Assembly: GCA_040269895.1 (NCBI GenBank)
Contig: CP158568.1
Location: 3,628,716-3,692,715 of the forward strand
From: Ancalomicrobiaceae bacterium S20
Lineage (GTDB): Bacteria > Pseudomonadota > Alphaproteobacteria > Rhizobiales > Ancalomicrobiaceae
DNA: 64,000 nucleotides
Reading direction: 5' to 3'
Made by a program: the position numbers and the translations under genes. The notes beneath the pieces are model-generated. The model saw nothing but the letters and a program-made list of their open reading frames with translations, was not told the DNA's origin and ran no database searches. Positions 1 through 8,994 of the stretch are shown in pieces. How positions within the stretch are numbered: position 1 is the stretch's first letter; each line of letters starts with the position of its first letter.

Positions 1-1061
1 ACAGCCGCGAGGACGTGCTCGCCGGCAGCCCGCTCGATCCGCGCTATTCGTTCGCGACCTTCGTCGAGGGCCGTTCGAACAGCCTCGCCTTCGCCGCCGC
101 GCGCCGCGTCGCCGATACCAAGCCCGGCGAGCCGGTGGCGTTCAATCCGCTCTACCTCCACGCCGCGGTCGGCCTCGGCAAGACCCATCTCCTGCAGGCG
201 ATCGCGCATGCCGCCAAGGCGGCCGGCCGCAAGGTGCTCTATCTCACCGCCGAGCATTTCATGTACCGCTTCGTGGCGGCGCTGAAGTCGCAGTCGGCGA
301 TCCAGTTCAAGGACGCGCTGCGCGGCATCGATCTCCTGTTGATCGACGACATGCAGTTCCTGCAGGGCAAGCAGATCCAGCAGGAGTTCTGCCACACGCT
401 GAATTCGCTGATCGACGGCGCCCGCCAGGTCGTGGTCGCGGCCGACCGGCCCCCGGTCGAGCTCGAGACGCTCGACGAACGCGTCCGCTCGCGGCTGGCC
501 GGCGGCCTGCTCGTCGAAGTGCAGCAGCCTGATCTCGACCTGCGCCGCCGCATCGTCGGCGCGCGCGTCACCGCCGCGGTGAAGACCTATCCGGCGCTGA
601 CCGTGACCCCGGCCGTGGTCGACTATGTCGCCGAGAACGTGGTCTCTTCGGGCCGCGACCTCGATGGCGCGGTCAACCGGCTCGTCGCGCACAATCAGCT
701 GACCGGCGAGCCGATCTCGGTCGAGATGGCCGAGGTGGCGCTGCGCGACCTGCTGCGGGTCCGCGAGCCGAAGAAGGTCAAGATCGAGGACATCCAGCGG
801 ATCGTCTCGAAGCACTACAACGTCTCCAAGGCCGACCTGCTGTCGGCCCGGCGCACCCGCACGGTCGTGCGGCCGCGCCAGATCGCGATGTATCTCGCCA
901 AGACGCTGACGCCGCGCTCGCTGCCCGAGATCGGCCGTCGCTTCGGCAATCGCGATCACACCACCGTGCTGCACGCCGTGCGCAAGATCGAGGAACTGGT
1001 GGGTGCCGATCGCGTGCTCGCCGATGAGGTCGATCTCCTGAAGCGGATGCTCGACGGCTGA
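1..1061 (+). CDS. dnaA: Chromosomal replication initiator DnaA (3' part, cut by the window edge)
   Basis: DnaA binds DnaA boxes at the origin and opens the duplex in its ATP form. The reading frame is already open at base 3 and lacks the N-terminal domains I-II, so the gene begins upstream of the window; the GTG at 15 is internal. Visible are the domain III AAA+ core with Walker A (AVGLGKTH) and Walker B (LLLIDDMQF), and domain IV with the DNA-binding signature near the C-terminus ([18 protein letters not shown]). The C-terminal part looks complete and in frame. A strong intrinsic terminator follows, so it is transcribed apart from dapB. Identification is firm from the signature motifs. Confidence 0.96.
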   Translation, partial: SREDVLAGSPLDPRYSFATFVEGRSNSLAFAAARRVADTKPGEPVAFNPLYLHAAVGLGKTHLLQAIAHAAKAAGRKVLYLTAEHFMYRFVAALKSQSAIQFKDALRGIDLLLIDDMQFLQGKQIQQEFCHTLNSLIDGARQVVVAADRPPVELETLDERVRSRLAGGLLVEVQQPDLDLRRRIVGARVTAAVKTYPALTVTPAVVDYVAENVVSSGRDLDGAVNRLVAHNQLTGEPISVEMAEVALRDLLRVREPKKVKIEDIQRIVSKHYNVSKADLLSARRTRTVVRPRQIAMYLAKTLTPRSLPEIGRRFGNRDHTTVLHAVRKIEELVGADRVLADEVDLLKRMLDG

Positions 1062-1095
1062 GCGGCACACGGGCTCCCTCCCGAGCGACCTTGCA

Positions 1096-1136
1096 AGGCC
1101 CGGCGCGATCTCGATCGCGTCGGGCCTCTTTCTTTT
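1096..1136 (+). terminator. Intrinsic terminator after dnaA
   Basis: A 14-bp stem (1096-1109 pairing with 1114-1127, one G-T pair) with a 4-nt loop is followed by a T-rich tract to 1136. It lies 34 bases after the dnaA stop codon. Confidence 0.9.
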
Positions 1137-1325
1137 TCGGATCGCGTCGCAACTTCTTTCAAGGCCGAGAGGAACGGCGCCGGCGCATGCGCCCGAAGGC
1201 GAGGCGATCCGCGGGCCGCGACGCTTGCGCGGGCGTCGGACCTGCGTTAGGCCACGCATCTCTGGACCCGTGGCGGCGTCTTGCCGCAGAGGTCGTGCCG
1301 CGCGGCACGATGCGAGAGGAAACCG

Positions 1326-2132
1326 ATGTCGGACATGCGGCTCGTCGTGGTGGGCGCCTCCGGGCGCATGGGGCTGACGCTGGCGCGCATCATCGCCGCG
1401 ACCGAGGGCGTGACGCTCGCCGGCGCTGTCGAGCGCGAGGGCTCGCCGCTGCTCGGCCGCGACGTCGGCGAGCTCGCCGGCCTCGGGCCGAACGGCGTCA
1501 AGATCTCCGACGATCCGCTGCCCCTGTTCGCCGCCGCCGATGGCGTGGTCGACTTCACCGTCCCGGGCGCCACCACCGTCTTCGCCGAACTCGCCGCGCA
1601 GGCGCGCATCGTGCACGTGATCGGCACCACCGGTCTCTCGGAGGCCGACGAGGCGGCGATCGCCGCCGCGGCGCGCCATGCCCGGATCGTCAAGTCCGGC
1701 AACATGAGCCTCGGCGTCAACCTGCTGGCGCAACTCGTCAAGCAGGCCGCGCGGGCGCTCGGGCCGGAGTTCGACATCGAGATCGTCGAGATGCACCACA
1801 ACCGCAAGGTCGACGCGCCGTCCGGCACCGCGCTGCTGCTCGGCGAGGCGGCGGCGGCCGGGCGCGGCATCAATCTGTCGAACCATGCCGAGCGCGGCCG
1901 CGACGGGCTGACGGGCCCGCGCGAGCCCGGCGCGATCGGCTTCGCGGCGCTGCGCGGCGGCACCGTCGTCGGCGACCACTCGGTGATCATGGCGGGGCCT
2001 TACGAGCGCATCGAGCTCGGCCATCGGGCCGAAGACCGCTCGATCTTCGCGCGCGGCGCGCTGAAGGCCGCGCTTTGGGCGCGCGATCAGAAGCCGGGCC
2101 TCTATTCAATGGTCGATGTGCTGGGGCTCTGA
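1326..2132 (+). CDS. dapB: 4-hydroxy-tetrahydrodipicolinate reductase
   Basis: Catalyses the NAD(P)H-dependent reduction step that follows DapA in the diaminopimelate/lysine pathway, in the cytoplasm. The 268-residue product has the usual family length. It shows the N-terminal nucleotide-binding loop GASGRMG (residues 10-16) and the catalytic/substrate motif [13 protein letters not shown], in which His157 and Lys161 correspond to the family acid and substrate-binding residues. The frame is open further upstream, but the ATG at 1326 is preceded by GAGAGGA at good spacing and starts directly before the conserved beta strand. The gap to gpmA is 66 bases with no terminator, so the two may be cotranscribed. 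Confidence 0.96.
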   Translation: MSDMRLVVVGASGRMGLTLARIIAATEGVTLAGAVEREGSPLLGRDVGELAGLGPNGVKISDDPLPLFAAADGVVDFTVPGATTVFAELAAQARIVHVIGTTGLSEADEAAIAAAARHARIVKSGNMSLGVNLLAQLVKQAARALGPEFDIEIVEMHHNRKVDAPSGTALLLGEAAAAGRGINLSNHAERGRDGLTGPREPGAIGFAALRGGTVVGDHSVIMAGPYERIELGHRAEDRSIFARGALKAALWARDQKPGLYSMVDVLGL

Positions 2133-2198
2133 ATGTCCGCCACATTCGACGCTATATGACGTAAAGACAACACGCTCGACGCGAGATCGGAGAGACCA

Positions 2199-2819
2199 AT
2201 GGACCGCCTGCTCGTGCTCTGCCGCCACGGCCAGAGCGAATGGAACAAGCTGAACCTGTTCACCGGCTGGAAGGATCCCGACCTGACCGACAAGGGCGTC
2301 GCCGAGGCTCAGGCCGCAGGGCGCCGGCTGAAGGCGCTCGGGCTCGGGTTCGACAAGGCCTACACCTCGGCGCTCACCCGCGCGCAGCATACGCTGAAGC
2401 TGATCCTCGGCGAGCTCGGTCAGAGCGATCTCGAGACGGTCAAGGATCAGGCGCTGAACGAGCGTGACTACGGCGACCTCGCCGGTCTCAACAAGGATGA
2501 TGCCCGCGCGAAGTGGGGCGACGAGCAGGTCAAGATCTGGCGCCGGTCCTACGACATCCCGCCGCCCGGCGGCGAGAGCCTCAAGGACACCGCGCAGCGC
2601 GTGCTGCCCTATTTCGATACGCACATCATGCCTGACGTGATGGCCGGCAAGCGGATCATCGTCGCCGCGCACGGCAATTCGCTGCGCGCGCTGATCATGA
2701 AGCTCGAGGGCCTGACCGGCGAGCAGATCATCGCCCGCGAACTCGCGACCGGCGTGCCGATCGTCTACCGGTTCGATGAGACCGGCGCGATCGTCGAGCG
2801 CACCGATCTGGCGGCCTGA
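2199..2819 (+). CDS. gpmA: 2,3-bisphosphoglycerate-dependent phosphoglycerate mutase
   Basis: Interconverts 3- and 2-phosphoglycerate in glycolysis and gluconeogenesis. The 206-residue protein is the short form usual in alphaproteobacteria. The phosphohistidine motif RHG is at residues 9-11, followed by [13 protein letters not shown], a hallmark of the dPGM family. A second conserved histidine occurs in [10 protein letters not shown] and an acidic residue in [15 protein letters not shown] lies just upstream of the ATG. It follows dapB closely and ends in a very strong terminator, so dapB-gpmA probably form a short transcription unit. Confidence 0.96.
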   Translation: MDRLLVLCRHGQSEWNKLNLFTGWKDPDLTDKGVAEAQAAGRRLKALGLGFDKAYTSALTRAQHTLKLILGELGQSDLETVKDQALNERDYGDLAGLNKDDARAKWGDEQVKIWRRSYDIPPPGGESLKDTAQRVLPYFDTHIMPDVMAGKRIIVAAHGNSLRALIMKLEGLTGEQIIARELATGVPIVYRFDETGAIVERTDLAA

Positions 2820-2867
2820 GCACCGCCCGGCCGACGATAAGTCGGCAAACATCATCTCGCTATCGTT

Positions 2868-2910
2868 GAGAAGGGCCGCAGCGGTCGCCCCGCTGCGGCC
2901 CTTCTCGTTT
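2868..2910 (+). terminator. Strong intrinsic terminator after gpmA
   Basis: A perfect 17-bp inverted repeat (2868-2884 with 2890-2906) with a 5-base loop is followed by GTTT. It closes the dapB-gpmA unit, and may also serve the convergent gene ending at 2966. Confidence 0.88.
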
Positions 2911-2965
2911 GCCTGTGCTCGATCGAAGCCGGCGCTTCACTGCCGATGCGTGCCGCGCATCCGGC

Positions 2966-4099
2966 TCATTTCGGCGTCATGGTCCAGTCGTACTTGCGTC
3001 CGATCGCGCCCTCGCGCGCGGTGCAACCCTGATGGGTTCCCGAGGCGATGCGGCCGACGAAGCGGCCCTCGTAAGGCTCCAGGCAGTCCCCGTGCTCGGG
3101 ATCCCTGCGCGTGAACACGATACGGCCGTCCGGATAGATCCGGCCTTCGACAGTGTCGTTGCGGGTGCCGGAGGCGTTGGCGGCACCCCCGAAAAACTTC
3201 ATGTCCTTGAAGATCGTGATCCGCACCGTCGCGGGATAACCCGGCGTCTGCAGAGCGAAGCTGGCCTCGCCCGGCTTCGGCAACTGCGGAGCCGACGGGT
3301 TCGGCATCACGCCGGCCTTCGGCGTCTGGTCGCCGGTCACGCCGCCCGCGCTCGCCGCGCAGCCGTCGTAGACCACCTGTCGCATGCCGCGCTCCTCGTC
3401 GACCCTGGCCTTGGGCGTCCGCATGCACCAGTCGTAATAGCCGGTCGGCGACGTCGAAGCCTTGGCGATACTCTCGCATTTCATCTGCGCGCCGCGGGTT
3501 GCGGTCGAAGCCATGTACTTCGCATAGGCGTCGCAATAGGCGACCGTGTTGCCGCCCGTCGCCGGCATGGCGTCGACCGCCGGCCCCGGCGCGCCGCCGC
3601 TCTTGCGCATGGCGTTGACGCAGTCGGCAGTCGCGCCCATCACCTGGCCCATGCCCGCCGTCGGAATGTCGAAGCGCCGGCCGCCGATCTGCAGCGTTGC
3701 CGTGCCACCCTGCCGCAGCATGGCTTCGGCTGCCGCCGACAGCCAGATCCGGTCCTTCACACCTTTCGGCGCGGGCGAAACCGTGACGAGTTCGGAGGCA
3801 CGGCCCGCTTCGATCGAGCCCTGCTGCTGCACACCGACGGGCAAACCCATGTTGGCCACCAGCACGGCCGTCTTGTCGTCCTTGACATAGCGGACGAAGT
3901 CGGAGATGCGCCCGGCGCCGCCGGGCGGCAGCGCGTTGCATGCGTAGGGCTCGCCGTTCCGGACGGTCGCGCGGATCTTCCAGCCGACCGTGACGCCATA
4001 GTCGGACACGACATCCTGGTTCTTGACCTGTGCCAGCGCCGATCCGGCCGAAGCGGTGAGGACGAGCGTCGCGAGCGCGACGCGGATACGGCTACCCAT
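2966..4099 (-). CDS. Secreted cysteine-containing protein of unknown function (long paralogue)
   Basis: A 377-residue protein with a clear signal peptide (residues 1-23, ending ALA-Q). Three parts follow: an N-terminal domain (about 24-170) closely matching the gene directly upstream at 4113-4613; a middle segment with four spaced cysteines and the motif YDWCMRTP; and a beta-rich C-terminal domain with further cysteines. The N-domain signature is EAMLRQGGTATL, then GRRF and GATADCVNA. GGAGG lies before the ATG, and the gap to the upstream paralogue is only 13 bases, so they form one operon. The cysteines and signal peptide suggest a disulphide-bonded periplasmic protein. I do not recognise a named family, and function is unknown. 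Confidence 0.8.
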   Translation of the reverse strand: MGSRIRVALATLVLTASAGSALAQVKNQDVVSDYGVTVGWKIRATVRNGEPYACNALPPGGAGRISDFVRYVKDDKTAVLVANMGLPVGVQQQGSIEAGRASELVTVSPAPKGVKDRIWLSAAAEAMLRQGGTATLQIGGRRFDIPTAGMGQVMGATADCVNAMRKSGGAPGPAVDAMPATGGNTVAYCDAYAKYMASTATRGAQMKCESIAKASTSPTGYYDWCMRTPKARVDEERGMRQVVYDGCAASAGGVTGDQTPKAGVMPNPSAPQLPKPGEASFALQTPGYPATVRITIFKDMKFFGGAANASGTRNDTVEGRIYPDGRIVFTRRDPEHGDCLEPYEGRFVGRIASGTHQGCTAREGAIGRKYDWTMTPK

Positions 4100-4112
4100 G
4101 TTCGATCCTCCG

Positions 4113-4613
4113 TCAGGCGCGCCCCTTGCGCACGGCGTTCACGCAGTCGGCCGTGGCGCCGAGCACCTGTCCCATGTCGGCGGTCGGGATATTGAAACGG
4201 CGGCCGGCGATCACCAACGTAGCGGTCCCGCCCTGGCGCAACATCGCCTCGGCGGCGCGCGAGAGGTAGATCCGGTCCTGCACGCCCGGGACGGACGGTT
4301 TCAGGGTGAAGCGTTCGGACGCACGCCCCACCTCGAGCACGCCCGACTGCGTCACGCCCGGCGTCAGGCCGAGGTTGGGGATCTGCACGGCCGTCCGGCC
4401 GTCCATATAGCGGATCAGATCGTTGATGCCGCCGCCGGTGGGCGGCTTCGCATAGCAGGATACGGGCCGCCCGTTGGGAGCGTAGATGTTGATCGTCCAA
4501 CCGCCGGCGGATCCGTAGGGTCTGGCCGGACCGGCGCCTTGCGCCCAGGCCGAAGCCGTCGCGGCCGAAACGGCGGCGAGCGTCGCGAGCGCGACGCGGA
4601 TGGTGCAGTTCAC
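4113..4613 (-). CDS. Secreted protein of unknown function (short paralogue of the next gene)
   Basis: A 166-residue protein made of a signal peptide (ending near AWAQ) and one domain closely matching the N-terminal domain of the product of 2966-4099: both contain EAMLRQGGTATL, a GRRF-[ND]-IPTA stretch, MGQV and GATADCVNA. The middle and C-terminal domains of the paralogue are absent. I chose the GTG start at 4613, because GAGGAGGG precedes it at good spacing and it starts the signal peptide; a longer frame up to 4697 is open but adds a charged, non-secretory N-terminus. First gene of a two-gene operon. Most likely a tandem duplication followed by loss or gain of domains. Function unknown. Confidence 0.78.
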   Translation of the reverse strand: MNCTIRVALATLAAVSAATASAWAQGAGPARPYGSAGGWTINIYAPNGRPVSCYAKPPTGGGINDLIRYMDGRTAVQIPNLGLTPGVTQSGVLEVGRASERFTLKPSVPGVQDRIYLSRAAEAMLRQGGTATLVIAGRRFNIPTADMGQVLGATADCVNAVRKGRA

Positions 4614-4727
4614 GGGATCCCTCCTCAATCGGCGTTCGGCCGATGACGTCAGGTTATCCCGTTTGTCGTTCCCGAATGTTTCGTTAATGGGCATCAAGCG
4701 ATCGACCAGCCTTTCCGCTTGATCGCA

Positions 4728-5651
4728 TCAACCGGCGGCATCGACCCTGCCGGCCTCCCAACCAAGGATCGCGCGCTTGCGGGTGAGGCCCCAATGGTAG
4801 CCGGTCAAGTCGCCGGAACGACCGATCACGCGGTGGCACGGCACGACGAAGCTGATCGGATTGCGGCCGACCGCGGCCCCGACGGCGCGCGAGGCCTTCG
4901 GGCTGCCGACCCGCGCGGCAATGTCGGAATAGGTCGTGGCCCGGCCGAACGGCACGCCGAGCAGCGTGCGCCAGACGCGGATCTCGAAATCGGTGCCGAT
5001 CATCACGACATTGAGCGGCCGGTCCGGCGACCACTGGCCGGGCTCGAAGATGCGGGCGGCGCAAGGCGCGGTCGCGGCCTGATCGGCGACGTGGATCGCG
5101 GCCGGCCAGCGATCGATCAGGTCGTGCAGCGCCGCCTGTTCGCCGCCGGGATCGGCGAAGGCGAGGCCGGCGAGGCCGTGTTCGGTCGTCACCAGCACGG
5201 CGATGCCGAAGGGCGAGGGATGAAAACCGTGGCGCATGACGAGCCCGGCGCCGCGTGCCTTGTAGGCACCCGGCGTCATGGCATCATGGGTCACGAACAG
5301 GTCGTGCAGCCGGCCCGGGCCGGAGAGCCCGACCTCGTAGGCGGTGTCGAGCACGCTCGCCGACTGGTCGAGCAGCCGCCGCGCGGCATCGAGCGTGACG
5401 GCCTGCAGGAACTGCTTCGGCGTCAGGCCGGCCCAGCGCGCGAACAGGCGGTTCAGCTGCACGGGGCTGAGGCCGACCGCGCGGGCGATGTCGTCGACCG
5501 AGGGCTGGCGATGCGAGTCCTCGGTGATGAAGGCGATGGCGTCGCGGACCAGCGCATAGTCCGCGGCTTGATCGCAGGCGGCGGCCGCCGGCTCGGCACC
5601 GGACGAGGACGACGGTGACAGGGACAACAGGGGCGAGGCGGTTTCGAGCAT
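4728..5651 (-). CDS. AraC-type HTH / methylated-DNA-protein cysteine methyltransferase fusion (Ada-like)
   Basis: A 307-residue fusion: an AraC-type helix-turn-helix domain (about residues 35-130) followed by an O6-methylguanine-DNA methyltransferase domain. The suicide acceptor is Cys272 in VVPCHRVIG. It transfers alkyl groups from DNA bases to itself. Compared with E. coli Ada, the N-terminal zinc domain that takes methyl groups from phosphotriesters is missing, so the usual Ada activation switch is absent. The ATG at 5651 is preceded by GGAG; the frame is open about 78 codons further, but that stretch is basic low-complexity sequence. Its neighbours are DUF2244 and nth, the latter also a DNA repair gene. 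Confidence 0.88.
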   Translation of the reverse strand: MLETASPLLSLSPSSSSGAEPAAAACDQAADYALVRDAIAFITEDSHRQPSVDDIARAVGLSPVQLNRLFARWAGLTPKQFLQAVTLDAARRLLDQSASVLDTAYEVGLSGPGRLHDLFVTHDAMTPGAYKARGAGLVMRHGFHPSPFGIAVLVTTEHGLAGLAFADPGGEQAALHDLIDRWPAAIHVADQAATAPCAARIFEPGQWSPDRPLNVVMIGTDFEIRVWRTLLGVPFGRATTYSDIAARVGSPKASRAVGAAVGRNPISFVVPCHRVIGRSGDLTGYHWGLTRKRAILGWEAGRVDAAG

Positions 5652-5811
5652 CGCGGATCTCCGGATCGACGGCGCGGGAACGGCGCGAGGCGCTGCGGCC
5701 TCTCTTACGGGTCCCGAATTTTCAGCGATGATAGGAGCGGCGCCCGCGCGCCGACACCCGATTTCGGACAGGGGGGCGCCGTCCGCGAACGTCGCTTCGG
5801 CCGCCCTGCCC

Positions 5812-6336
5812 TTATTGTGCGGCGAACGCCATGCCGGACCGGACCGTGCCGGCCCGCGCCGCGCGCAGGGCCGCGCCGAGCGCATCGGCGAAGCTCGTTC
5901 GATCGTCCGGGTTCAGGAACGCCCCGATCTCGACGCCGCGGCCGCGCGAGTAGAGATAGATGTGGGTGACGCCCTCGTCCGGCACCCGCTCGATCTCGAG
6001 CCGGACCCAGACCGGGTTGAAGCGATAGTCGATCCGGTCGCCGCGCGGGCCGACCTTGGTGAAGAGGATCTCGAGCGGCCCGACCGCGATCTCCTCGCGC
6101 GCCCGCGCCGAACGGTAGTTGGCGGCGAAGGCGAGCGCGATCAGCGCGACGTCGGCGCCGGCGAAACCGACGACCGGCCAGGCACCGAGCAGCGAGAAGG
6201 CCAGGGCGGTCACGCCGGAGACCACCCCGACGCCGCCGAGCAACAGCGCGAGGCCACGCGGCCCGAGCGACCGATGCGGGGTCAGGACCGCGGAGAAGAA
6301 CGGTGGATCGGCGGGTTCGGCGTTGCCTGTCGTCAT
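5812..6336 (-). CDS. DUF2244 family membrane protein
   Basis: A 174-residue protein with two closely spaced membrane segments (about residues 28-75), followed by a cytoplasmic beta-rich domain containing LEILFTKVGPRGDR, FNPVWVRLE and LYSRGRGVEIG, typical of DUF2244. It is divergent from nth with only 37 bases between the two starts, so they share a compact promoter region. The DUF2244-nth neighbourhood is familiar in Rhizobiales. Function is unknown; a small integral inner-membrane protein is all the sequence supports. Confidence 0.85.
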   Translation of the reverse strand: MTTGNAEPADPPFFSAVLTPHRSLGPRGLALLLGGVGVVSGVTALAFSLLGAWPVVGFAGADVALIALAFAANYRSARAREEIAVGPLEILFTKVGPRGDRIDYRFNPVWVRLEIERVPDEGVTHIYLYSRGRGVEIGAFLNPDDRTSFADALGAALRAARAGTVRSGMAFAAQ

Positions 6337-6373
6337 GGCGTCTCAGTATAGATGCGTAGAGACGGAGTTGAAG

Positions 6374-7165
6374 ATGAAGGCCGCGATCAAATCGCCGAAA
6401 TCTGCTGCCGCGGCCGAGGCCGGGGCGAAGGCCGCGCCGCAGAGCGGTGTGAAGGCGCCGGCGCGGCCGCGGGCCAAAGCTGCACCGCGACGCAAGACGG
6501 CCTATACGCCGGCCGAGGTGCGGGCGATCTTCGAGCGCTTCCAGGCGATCGATCCCGAGCCCAAGGGCGAGCTCGATCACGTCAATCCGTTCACGCTGCT
6601 GGTCGCGGTCGTGCTGTCGGCGCAGGCGACCGACGTCGGGGTCAACAAGGCGACGCGCGAGCTGTTCCAGCTCGCCGACACGCCGGAGAAGATGGTCGCG
6701 CTCGGCGAGGAGCGCGTGCGCGACCTGATCAAGACGATCGGGCTCTATCGCAACAAGGCCAAGAACACGATCGCGCTGTCGGAACGGCTCGTCGCCGAGC
6801 ACGGCGGCGCGGTGCCGCGCGACCGAGCCAGCCTCGAAGCCCTGCCCGGCGTCGGGCGCAAGACCGCCAATGTCGTGCTCAACATCGCCTTCGGCGAGCC
6901 GACCATCGCGGTCGACACCCACATCTTCCGGATCGGCAACCGGCTGCATCTCGCCGAGGGCAAGACGCCGGACGCGGTCGAAGCCAAGCTCGAGGCGATC
7001 ATCCCGGCCGATTTGAAGCGCCATGCGCATCATTGGCTGATCCTGCATGGCCGCTACATCTGCAAGGCGCGTCGGCCCGAGTGCGAGCGCTGCCCGATCG
7101 CCGACCTGTGCAAGTTCGAGGGCAAGACGAACGACGTGCCGGTCCCGCTTCCCGCGCTCGCCTGA
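6374..7165 (+). CDS. nth: Endonuclease III
   Basis: A bifunctional DNA glycosylase/AP lyase that removes oxidised pyrimidines. The 263-residue product has the helix-hairpin-helix with the catalytic lysine (LPGVGRKTANVV, Lys163), the catalytic aspartate in AVDTH (Asp181), and the C-terminal [4Fe-4S] loop with four cysteines spaced C-x6-C-x2-C-x5-C. The N-terminus has about 45 extra Ala/Lys/Arg-rich residues before the core. The frame is open upstream to 6119 but overlaps the divergent DUF2244 gene; GGAG with a 6-base spacer supports the ATG at 6374. Identification is certain. Confidence 0.95.
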   Translation: MKAAIKSPKSAAAAEAGAKAAPQSGVKAPARPRAKAAPRRKTAYTPAEVRAIFERFQAIDPEPKGELDHVNPFTLLVAVVLSAQATDVGVNKATRELFQLADTPEKMVALGEERVRDLIKTIGLYRNKAKNTIALSERLVAEHGGAVPRDRASLEALPGVGRKTANVVLNIAFGEPTIAVDTHIFRIGNRLHLAEGKTPDAVEAKLEAIIPADLKRHAHHWLILHGRYICKARRPECERCPIADLCKFEGKTNDVPVPLPALA

Positions 7166-7290
7166 CCGGTTCGATCCCACGCCGGCCACGGCCCGGTCGC
7201 ACGCCGATGGCTCGACCTTCATGGGACGACTTACCGCCGCAACGTAAACCTGTCAGGCTCTGCCCCTGAGACAATCACGGGGGCTCCGGA

Positions 7291-8973
7291 ATGACGGTCG
7301 GGACGGGTCGGGGACAGGAAGGCACGCACCGCGCAGTCGCGGCAATCCGGCGGCGGCTGGCGCAATGGCCGACGGCGCGGGTGTTGGCGGCCGCCGCTCT
7401 CGCGGCAGGCCTCGCGGCGATGGGCGCGCAGCCGGCATCGGCGCAGGCGCATCCGGACATGGTGCCGGTCTGCTTCTACGTCGGCGGCACGATGGAACCG
7501 ACGCATTCGCCCAACACCTTCATTCCGAACGGCAAGTTCTACAATGCGAAGGGGCCGGCCGGTTCGGTCGACTATCAGCCGCCGTCACTCGCCGCCCGCG
7601 ACGCCTGCACGGCCGGCGAGGGCGCGGCGGCGAAGTGCAATTTCGGCCAGGGGACGCCGGCCTTCCCGATGTGCCGGCAGATGACCACCGCTGCCGCGGC
7701 CGGAATGCCGGCCGTGGTGCAGATCCCGGTGACGCTGAAGCCCGAGCAGACGTCCTGCATCGCCATGGTGCGGGCGACGGTCGACGGCCGCACCGTCTGG
7801 ACCGGCGAGTTCCGCTACGAGGTCGACGACAATTACGTCAAGGCCGAGAGCCGGCTCAAGGCGCGCTGCGCCGACGGCTCGTGTGATCCGATCAGCTGTA
7901 AGCGCCGGCCGATCTCCTATGGCGCGGGCTCGTCGAACACATCGAACGCGACGACCGCCAATCCGACGACGACCACCGCGGGCGGCGCCGGCCTTCCGAC
8001 CGGCAATTTCGAATATTACTGGCGCCAGATCGGCGGCAACTGGAAGTCCGGCATCACGCCGACCGGCGTCCAGGCCTGCAACGCGCCGGGCGCGGTCTGT
8101 TCGGGCGACAAGGCCGGGCCGTTCAACGCCGGCGAGACGACGGCCTACCGCGCCGGCGGTTGCGGCGGGGCGCCGATCACCGTGCAATGCGTGGTGCAGA
8201 GGGCCGGGCTCGCCTCGAAAGCGCCGGGCAATCCGGGCGGCGGCACGTCGGGGACCAAGCCGGTCGATCCCGCGCGCGACAAGACCTGCCGGGACTATGC
8301 CGGCTTCTCGATCGATGCCGACCAGCGCACCCAGCGGGCCGGCTGCTCGCCGGCCGGCGCCGGGCCGAGCTGGCAGGCCGAATACGACTGGTGCATGGCC
8401 TCGCCGACCGCAACCGTACAGAGCCGGCGCAAGGCGATCCAGGGACAGGTCGATGCCTGCTTCAAGAAGGGCACGACCGCCGGCGGCACGGGCAGCGGCG
8501 CTGTCGGTGGGACGGGCAGCGGCACAGGTGGCGGGCCGGTCTCGACCGTCGGCCTCTATCGGCCGGGCGAGCGGGTGATCCAGAAGATCGGCCCGCTCTG
8601 GGAGCTGCGCGAGCACATCCGGCCGGACGGCTCGTTCGAACGCTGTTCGATCAGCTTCCTGCGCTACCCGACCAACATGTGGCGCTTCTCGCTTCTGGAC
8701 AACCGCCGGATCGTTCTGAGCATCCCGACCCACCCGAGCGCGCCGATCGGCACCAAGCTGCCGATCCGCTACAGCGCCGGTGGCCAGTACTTCTCGGCCG
8801 TCGCCCAGATCGACGCGACCCGGACCCATTTCGACGTCACCCAGACGATCGGCGCCTTCGCCAGGCCGGCGGACGCCGACATTCCGATCAAGGACCGGAC
8901 CTACCGGCTGTTCCTCTCCGAAATCGACAAGGCGCTGCCGGTCCTGCGGAACTGCCGGGCGCGGTTCCCGTGA
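7291..8973 (+). CDS. Large secreted cysteine-rich protein of unknown function
   Basis: A 560-residue protein with a long N-terminus and a signal peptide ending about residue 50 (PASAQA). The mature part is rich in cysteine and has two low-complexity linkers of Ser/Thr/Asn and Gly/Thr/Ser. At about residues 330-390 it carries a four-cysteine segment with YDWCMASP, matching the middle of the 2966-4099 product. The last ~140 residues resemble in pattern the N-terminal domain of that product and its short paralogue. So the same two modules appear in a different order. The start ATG follows GGGGGCTCCGGA. Probably periplasmic or exported. Function unknown. Confidence 0.75.
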   Translation: MTVGTGRGQEGTHRAVAAIRRRLAQWPTARVLAAAALAAGLAAMGAQPASAQAHPDMVPVCFYVGGTMEPTHSPNTFIPNGKFYNAKGPAGSVDYQPPSLAARDACTAGEGAAAKCNFGQGTPAFPMCRQMTTAAAAGMPAVVQIPVTLKPEQTSCIAMVRATVDGRTVWTGEFRYEVDDNYVKAESRLKARCADGSCDPISCKRRPISYGAGSSNTSNATTANPTTTTAGGAGLPTGNFEYYWRQIGGNWKSGITPTGVQACNAPGAVCSGDKAGPFNAGETTAYRAGGCGGAPITVQCVVQRAGLASKAPGNPGGGTSGTKPVDPARDKTCRDYAGFSIDADQRTQRAGCSPAGAGPSWQAEYDWCMASPTATVQSRRKAIQGQVDACFKKGTTAGGTGSGAVGGTGSGTGGGPVSTVGLYRPGERVIQKIGPLWELREHIRPDGSFERCSISFLRYPTNMWRFSLLDNRRIVLSIPTHPSAPIGTKLPIRYSAGGQYFSAVAQIDATRTHFDVTQTIGAFARPADADIPIKDRTYRLFLSEIDKALPVLRNCRARFP

Positions 8974-8994
8974 CCGCGCCGGGGAACGGAGCGA

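Noticed and set aside
4614-4697. Longer N-terminus of the short secreted paralogue starting at 4697.
   Set aside because: It would place 28 charged residues before the signal peptide, and it lacks a ribosome binding site, while GTG 4613 has GAGGAGGG.
7165-7185. GGTTCGATCCCA near the nth stop, resembling a tRNA T-loop.
   Set aside because: The flanking five-base arms do not pair, and no acceptor, D or anticodon stems are found around it.
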